Source: Anthropogastromicrobium sp052273485 (GTDB taxonomy: Bacteria > Bacillota > Clostridia > Lachnospirales > Lachnospiraceae). From it: a stretch of 44,076 nucleotides of DNA. Numbering within the stretch: position 1 is the first letter of the stretch; each line of letters begins with the position of its first letter. Of the stretch, positions 40,370 through 44,076 are shown in pieces. The stretch covers positions 1 to 44,076 of the forward strand of contig DAVZID010000024.1 of NCBI GenBank assembly GCA_052273485.1, read 5' to 3'. The position numbers and the translations under genes were made by a program. The notes beneath the pieces are model-generated. The model was not told where the DNA came from. It worked only from the letters and a program-made list of their open reading frames with translations, and searched no databases.

Positions 40370-41659
40370 ATGATAGATAGTGCCAGGATATTTATTAAAT
40401 CCGGTAAGGGCGGAGATGGACATGTAAGCTTTCGCCGTGAGCTTTTTGTTGCAGCCGGAGGTCCTGACGGCGGAGATGGCGGAAGAGGTGGCGATATCAT
40501 TTTTGAAGTAGATAAGGGACTCAATACCTTAAACGATTTCCGTCATGTACGTAAATACATTGCCCAGTCCGGCGAAGATGGAAAGAAGCGTCGTTCCCAC
40601 GGAGCAGATGGACAGGATCTAATTGTAAAAGTTCCAGAGGGAACGATTATCCGTGACGAAGCAAGCGGAAAGATCATTGCCGATATGTCCGGCAAAAATA
40701 TGCGCGAAGTGATCTTGAAGGGTGGAAAAGGTGGTGCTGGAAACATGCACTTTGCTACACCGACCATGCAGGTGCCAAAGTATGCAAAGCCAGGACAGCC
40801 AGCAATGGAGCTATGGGTTCGTCTTGAGTTAAAGGTAATCGCGGATGTCGGTCTGGTTGGTTATCCAAACGTCGGCAAGTCTACCATTTTGTCGATGGTG
40901 ACAAATGCGAAACCAAAGATTGCCAATTATCACTTTACAACACTTGACCCGTATGTAGGAATCGTCGATCTTGAGGGTACAAATGGTTTTGCATTAGCGG
41001 ATATCCCAGGTCTAATTGAGGGTGCATCTGAGGGAATCGGTCTTGGTTTCCAGTTCTTAAAGCACATTCAGCGTACTAAGGTTTTGATTCACGTGGTTGA
41101 TGCAGCATCTACTGAGGGACGTGATCCAGTTGAGGATATTCGAACTATCCAGAAGGAATTGGCATCCTATGATCCAGAGCTTTTAAAGAAGCCTGCTGTA
41201 ATTGCAGCTAATAAGGTAGATGTCATTCAGATTGAGGAGGGCGAGGAAGACCCGATTGAGCGCTTAAAGCGTGTGTTTGAACCAGAAGGCTTAAAGGTAT
41301 TCCCGGTATCTGCAGCTTCCAATCAGGGCTTAAAAGAACTGCTGTATTATGTATGGCAGCAGCTGTCCACCATGGATCCAGAACCAACTGTATACGAAAA
41401 GGAATTTGTTCCAGAATATGATTTGGGAAGCAATCTGCCATATACAGTTGAAAAGACAAACGAGCATCTCTTTACGGTAGAGGGACCACGTATTGAAAAA
41501 ATGCTTGGCTATACGAATCTGGATTCTGAGAAAGGCTTTACCTTCTTCCAACGCTTCTTAAAGGAGAGTGGAATTTTGAAGGAACTTGAAGATCTTGGCA
41601 TTGAGGATGGCGATACCGTTAAGATGTACGGTCAGCATTTTGATTATTATCACGAATAA
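40370..41659 (+). CDS. obgE: GTPase Obg
   Basis: A 429-residue GTPase needed for 50S assembly and stress control. The Gly-rich Obg fold covers residues 1-157 (IKSGKGGDGHVSFRRE, GGPDGGDGGRGGD). The G1 motif is GYPNVGKST (164-172), followed by the DIPGLIEGAS switch region and NKVD. The C-terminal OCT domain spans about 350-425, ending VKMYGQHFDYYHE. Its own promoter in the 170-base upstream gap is not clear. AAGGAAAGG lies rather far ahead of ATG. Confidence 0.97.
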   Translation: MIDSARIFIKSGKGGDGHVSFRRELFVAAGGPDGGDGGRGGDIIFEVDKGLNTLNDFRHVRKYIAQSGEDGKKRRSHGADGQDLIVKVPEGTIIRDEASGKIIADMSGKNMREVILKGGKGGAGNMHFATPTMQVPKYAKPGQPAMELWVRLELKVIADVGLVGYPNVGKSTILSMVTNAKPKIANYHFTTLDPYVGIVDLEGTNGFALADIPGLIEGASEGIGLGFQFLKHIQRTKVLIHVVDAASTEGRDPVEDIRTIQKELASYDPELLKKPAVIAANKVDVIQIEEGEEDPIERLKRVFEPEGLKVFPVSAASNQGLKELLYYVWQQLSTMDPEPTVYEKEFVPEYDLGSNLPYTVEKTNEHLFTVEGPRIEKMLGYTNLDSEKGFTFFQRFLKESGILKELEDLGIEDGDTVKMYGQHFDYYHE

Positions 41660-41676
41660 AAAATAAGGAGACCACT

Positions 41677-41973
41677 ATGACAAGTAAGCAAAGAGCATAT
41701 TTAAAAGGTTTGGCTATGGATCAGTCTGCAATCCTTCAGATCGGCAAGTCCAGCCTAACACCAGAGATCACAAAATCAGTCGATGAGGCACTTGAAGCAC
41801 GCGAATTGATTAAGATTCATGTGTTAAAGAACTGTTTTGATGATGGTTCTTCCATCGCTGACGTGTTAGCAGAGCGTACACATGCTCAGGTTGTACAGGT
41901 AATTGGAAAGATGATCGTACTGTACCGCCCAGCAAAGGAAGAAAAGAAGAGAAAGATCGTTCTTCCAAAATAA
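41677..41973 (+). CDS. yhbY: YhbY-type RNA-binding protein (CRM domain)
   Basis: A 98-residue protein beginning MTSKQRAYLKGLAMDQSAILQIGKSS and containing ELIKIHVLKNCFDD and QVIGKMIVLYRPA, the single CRM domain of YhbY/YqeI. Such proteins associate with pre-50S particles. AAGGAG precedes ATG; it lies 17 bases after obgE and is probably co-transcribed. Confidence 0.95.
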   Translation: MTSKQRAYLKGLAMDQSAILQIGKSSLTPEITKSVDEALEARELIKIHVLKNCFDDGSSIADVLAERTHAQVVQVIGKMIVLYRPAKEEKKRKIVLPK

Positions 41974-41975
41974 TA

Positions 41976-42057
41976 ATATGATACCAGGGTCAAAAGCTCC
42001 AAAAGCCGTTCGTACTTGCACGGTTAGGTTTTTGAGCTTTTGACCCAAACATCATAA
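41976..42057. repeat. Long inverted-repeat element in the nadD position
   Basis: The 104-base gap between yhbY and yqeK is almost entirely an inverted repeat. GGGTCAAAAGCTC (41987-41999) pairs with GAGCTTTTGACCC (42034-42046) without mismatch. Next to it AAAA faces TTTTT inside, and TATGAT faces ATCATA outside. The 29-base centre is unpaired. The right arm plus AACATCAT recurs at 43955-43974. Confidence 0.85.
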
Positions 42058-42077
42058 TATACGGGAGGATCCATTTT

Positions 42078-42689
42078 ATGGTTAATGATGAAATTCTTTA
42101 CATCCGAAGACGCTTGAAAAAGAAGATGGATGAAGACCGCTTTGAGCACACAATGGGTGTTGCATACACATCTGTTTGTCTTGCAATGCGTTATGGAGAA
42201 GATCTTCACAAAGCAGAATTAGCGGGTCTTCTTCATGACTGTGCAAAATGCATCCCGGATGATATTAAACTTGATAAATGCAAGCGTAACAATATTCCGA
42301 TCACAAAGGCCCAAGAACAAAGCCCATCTCTTCTTCATGCAAAGCTTGGCGCTTTTATTGCAGCTGACCATTATAGGATTAAAGATCAGGATATTTTAAA
42401 CGCTATTGAGAATCACACTACAGGACGTCCGGCAATGAGTCTTCTTGAGAAGATTGTTTTTGTTGCTGACTATATTGAACCAAGAAGAAATAAAGCGTCA
42501 AACCTGTCCAAACTGCGTCAAATGGCGTTTATTGATATTGATCGCACCGTTTATGAGATTATGGATCAGACGCTTCGTTATCTGAAGGCAAAAAAAGTTC
42601 CGATTGACAGCCTGACAAAAAAGTCCTGTGATTATTATCGTGCGCTGTGTGGTGAAAAGGACGTAGAAAATAAAACAGAAAGGAACTGA
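42078..42689 (+). CDS. yqeK: YqeK, HD-domain Ap4A hydrolase family
   Basis: A 203-residue HD-domain protein. H24 (RFEHTMG), the HD pair H53-D54 (LLHDCAK) and a later His and Asp (IENHTTG, VADYIEPRR) supply the metal site. Family members hydrolyse diadenosine tetraphosphate symmetrically. GGGAGG precedes ATG. Elsewhere yqeK usually follows or is fused to nadD; here it follows the inverted repeat. rsfS begins 3 bases after its stop. Confidence 0.93.
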   Translation: MVNDEILYIRRRLKKKMDEDRFEHTMGVAYTSVCLAMRYGEDLHKAELAGLLHDCAKCIPDDIKLDKCKRNNIPITKAQEQSPSLLHAKLGAFIAADHYRIKDQDILNAIENHTTGRPAMSLLEKIVFVADYIEPRRNKASNLSKLRQMAFIDIDRTVYEIMDQTLRYLKAKKVPIDSLTKKSCDYYRALCGEKDVENKTERN

Positions 42690-42692
42690 CTT

Positions 42693-43058
42693 ATGGAAGT
42701 AAAGCAAAAGGCAGCGTTGATTTACAATGCAATTGAGGATAAAAAAGGAAGCCGAATCAGTGTTCTTGATATCAGCGGTATTTCTGTTATGGCAGACTAT
42801 TTTGTGATTGCAGATGCTGAGAATAACAATCAACTGCAGGCAATTGCTGATAATGTAGAAGAGCAGATGATGAAAAATGGCAATCACTGCCGTATTGAAG
42901 GAAAATCAGAATCTGGCTGGGTACTGCTTGACTTTGGTGATATTATTGTTCATATATTCAATAAGGAAGATCGTTTATTCTACGATCTTGAGCGTCTTTG
43001 GAGAGATGCAATCTCAGTGTCAAAAGAACAGCTTGGCATTAAAGAGGCCGCTTTATAA
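42693..43058 (+). CDS. rsfS: Ribosomal silencing factor RsfS
   Basis: A 121-residue protein with KGSRISVLDISGISVMADYFVIADA at the front and SGWVLLDFGDIIVHIFNKEDRLFYDLERLW, the family signature. It binds L14 and blocks joining of 30S and 50S subunits under starvation. AAAGGA precedes ATG. It is the last gene of the block, followed by a shared terminator. Confidence 0.97.
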   Translation: MEVKQKAALIYNAIEDKKGSRISVLDISGISVMADYFVIADAENNNQLQAIADNVEEQMMKNGNHCRIEGKSESGWVLLDFGDIIVHIFNKEDRLFYDLERLWRDAISVSKEQLGIKEAAL

Positions 43059-43068
43059 TTTACAGCAC

Positions 43069-43116
43069 AAAAAGACCGTATCTTTGGAGAAAAATCTCTA
43101 AGGATACGGTCTTTTT
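43069..43116. terminator. Bidirectional terminator between rsfS and lexA
   Basis: AAAAAGACCGTATC (43069-43082) and GATACGGTCTTTTT (43103-43116) form a perfect 14-bp stem, with A run and T run on either side, serving both convergent genes. Confidence 0.9.
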
Positions 43117-43121
43117 AGCTT

Positions 43122-43748
43122 TTAAGAAACAATCTTTGGACGGAATAGACTGATTACCTTTCCAATGATCTCAACATTATCAACGATAATCGGTTTCATA
43201 GAGCTGTTTTGAGGCTGCAGACGATAATGACCATCTTCTTTATAAAAAGTTTTAACAGTAGCAGAATCATCTACAAGTGCAACGACAATTTCACCATTCT
43301 GTGCGGTGTTTTGCTTAGCGACAACAAGCTTATCACCATCAAAAATACCCGCTTCAACCATGCTGTCACCCTTAACAGTCAGTACAAAAACATCCTTTCC
43401 CTGTGGAATCATATATGCCGGGAATGGTAAATAGGCATCAATATTTTCAATGGCAAGAATCGGCTGTCCGGCAGCAACCTTTCCAACCTCAGGAATATAG
43501 ACAGTTTCCGTGCGAACAAGATTAAAACCATCATCAACAATTTCAATTGCTCTAGGTTTTGTTGGATCCTTGCGGATGTAGCCATTTCTCTCAAGTGATT
43601 CAAGATGTGCATGAGCGGAAGATGTAGATTTTAATCCAACAGCATCACAGATTTCACGTACAGACGGCGGATAACCTTTCTGCAGAACATGTTGTTTTAA
43701 ATATTCTAGTACTTCACGCTGCTTATTTGTGATTTTTCCATATGTCAT
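43122..43748 (-). CDS. lexA: SOS repressor LexA
   Basis: A 208-residue repressor of the DNA-damage response. The N-terminal winged helix includes YPPSVREICDAVGLKSTSSAHAH. The self-cleavage site is A93-G94 (GKVAAGQP). The catalytic Ser is S129 (KGDSMVEAG) and Lys is K166 (ATVKTFY), so RecA-stimulated autocleavage should work. ATG 43748 is used because AAGGAGG lies 9 bases ahead; a TTG at 43769 would precede that site. Two SOS boxes overlap its promoter. Confidence 0.96.
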   Translation of the reverse strand: MTYGKITNKQREVLEYLKQHVLQKGYPPSVREICDAVGLKSTSSAHAHLESLERNGYIRKDPTKPRAIEIVDDGFNLVRTETVYIPEVGKVAAGQPILAIENIDAYLPFPAYMIPQGKDVFVLTVKGDSMVEAGIFDGDKLVVAKQNTAQNGEIVVALVDDSATVKTFYKEDGHYRLQPQNSSMKPIIVDNVEIIGKVISLFRPKIVS

Positions 43749-43818
43749 AAATAAGTCCTCCTTTTTCAAGCTAAGTTATTAATCATATATTGATAAGCAT
43801 TGATTTATACTTAAAAGT

Positions 43819-43847
43819 AGTATAGCATAAATTATGAGAAAATGCAA
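43819..43847 (-). promoter_or_regulatory. Promoter of lexA
   Basis: On the minus strand TTGCAT (43847-43842) and TATACT (43824-43819) are spaced 17 bases. The -35 box touches the first SOS box. Confidence 0.7.
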
Positions 43848-43872
43848 ACAAAAGTTTGCGAAAATGTGTTCG
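43845..43872. promoter_or_regulatory. Two abutting SOS (LexA) boxes
   Basis: CAAACAAAAGTTTG (43845-43858) and CGAAAATGTGTTCG (43859-43872) both fit the Firmicute consensus CGAAC-N4-GTTCG with two and one changes. They are directly adjacent, so two LexA dimers may bind side by side for autorepression. Confidence 0.7.
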
Positions 43873-44076
43873 TATAATGAGATGATTTTATGATAGAATT
43901 GCGAAAGTTGCATAGCAATGGAGCAATTTGTGGATATCAGTTGGTGGCAAAATACCTTTTGACCCCAACATCATTATTTTATCACAAAAATAGATGAGTG
44001 TAAAGAATTTTACCGTTGCCGACAGCTCTGACGAGTAAACTTTTCGTTTTTTTCTTTTACGGAATTTCTACCAAGC
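43873..44076. other. Gene-free right edge with half copy of the inverted-repeat element
   Basis: TATAAT (43873-43878) abuts the second SOS box and could be part of a rightward promoter, though no good -35 is seen. CCTTTTGACCCCAACATCAT (43955-43974) matches the right arm of the element at 41976-42057 (42036-42055) in 18 of 20 bases. No left arm is seen in the 50 bases before it. No ORF is supported up to the window end. Confidence 0.5.

Overview
The window looks like chromosomal DNA of a Clostridia member, most likely a Lachnospiraceae gut anaerobe. The support is a T-box leader with strong AGGAGG-type ribosome binding sites, consensus TTGACA/TATAAT promoters, and the conserved block radical SAM – DUF2344 – rng – rplU – prp – rpmA – obgE – yhbY – yqeK – rsfS facing lexA. 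L27 carries the Firmicute N-terminal extension that Prp removes. No rRNA, tRNA, CRISPR array or prophage was seen.

Layout. 1-0.8 kb: 5' part of an ISNCY-like transposase that runs off the left edge. 0.8-4.5 kb: valine T-box leader, an archaeal-type valyl-tRNA synthetase and a histidine phosphatase. 4.7-6.8 kb: a MarR regulator and MATE exporter behind a promoter with twin palindromic operators. 6.8-9 kb: a YhcH protein and a CoA-transferase. 9-13.8 kb: SbcCD nuclease. 14.1-18.6 kb: a sugar ABC importer with its LacI regulator and two operators. 18.7-21.4 kb: a patchy accessory stretch with an XRE regulator, a 59-residue protein, a degenerate flavin-reductase-like gene, a D-2-hydroxyacid dehydrogenase and a C-terminal gene remnant. 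21.4-24.4 kb: a Uup-like ABC-F ATPase, a small Cys protein and an esterase-like protein. 24.4-28.2 kb: a tyrosine-recombinase-like protein lacking most catalytic residues, a methyltransferase, a FliB-like protein and a LURP-one protein; the two operons share a 23-bp element next to their promoters. 28.2-32.2 kb (minus strand): a TPP riboswitch controlling a ThiXYZ-type thiamine-precursor importer plus a TatD hydrolase. 32.3-33.7 kb: a second MATE exporter. 33.9-35.2 kb: pepT. 35.3-43.1 kb: the conserved ribosome-biogenesis block, without nadD. 43.1-43.9 kb: lexA behind two abutting SOS boxes.

Most of the window is housekeeping or transport. The parts worth a second look are: a palindromic element present twice in opposite orientation (about 13.95 and 28.2 kb); an inverted-repeat element where nadD normally sits, with a half copy beyond lexA; the shared promoter element of the 24.4 and 26.3 kb operons; the recombinase-like/methyltransferase pair; and short degenerate tandem repeats in many spacers and inside several proteins (SbcD, MATE N-terminus, binding-protein tails, flavin-reductase-like gene). 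I found no clear new multi-gene system. The 24.4-28.2 kb cluster is the closest candidate.
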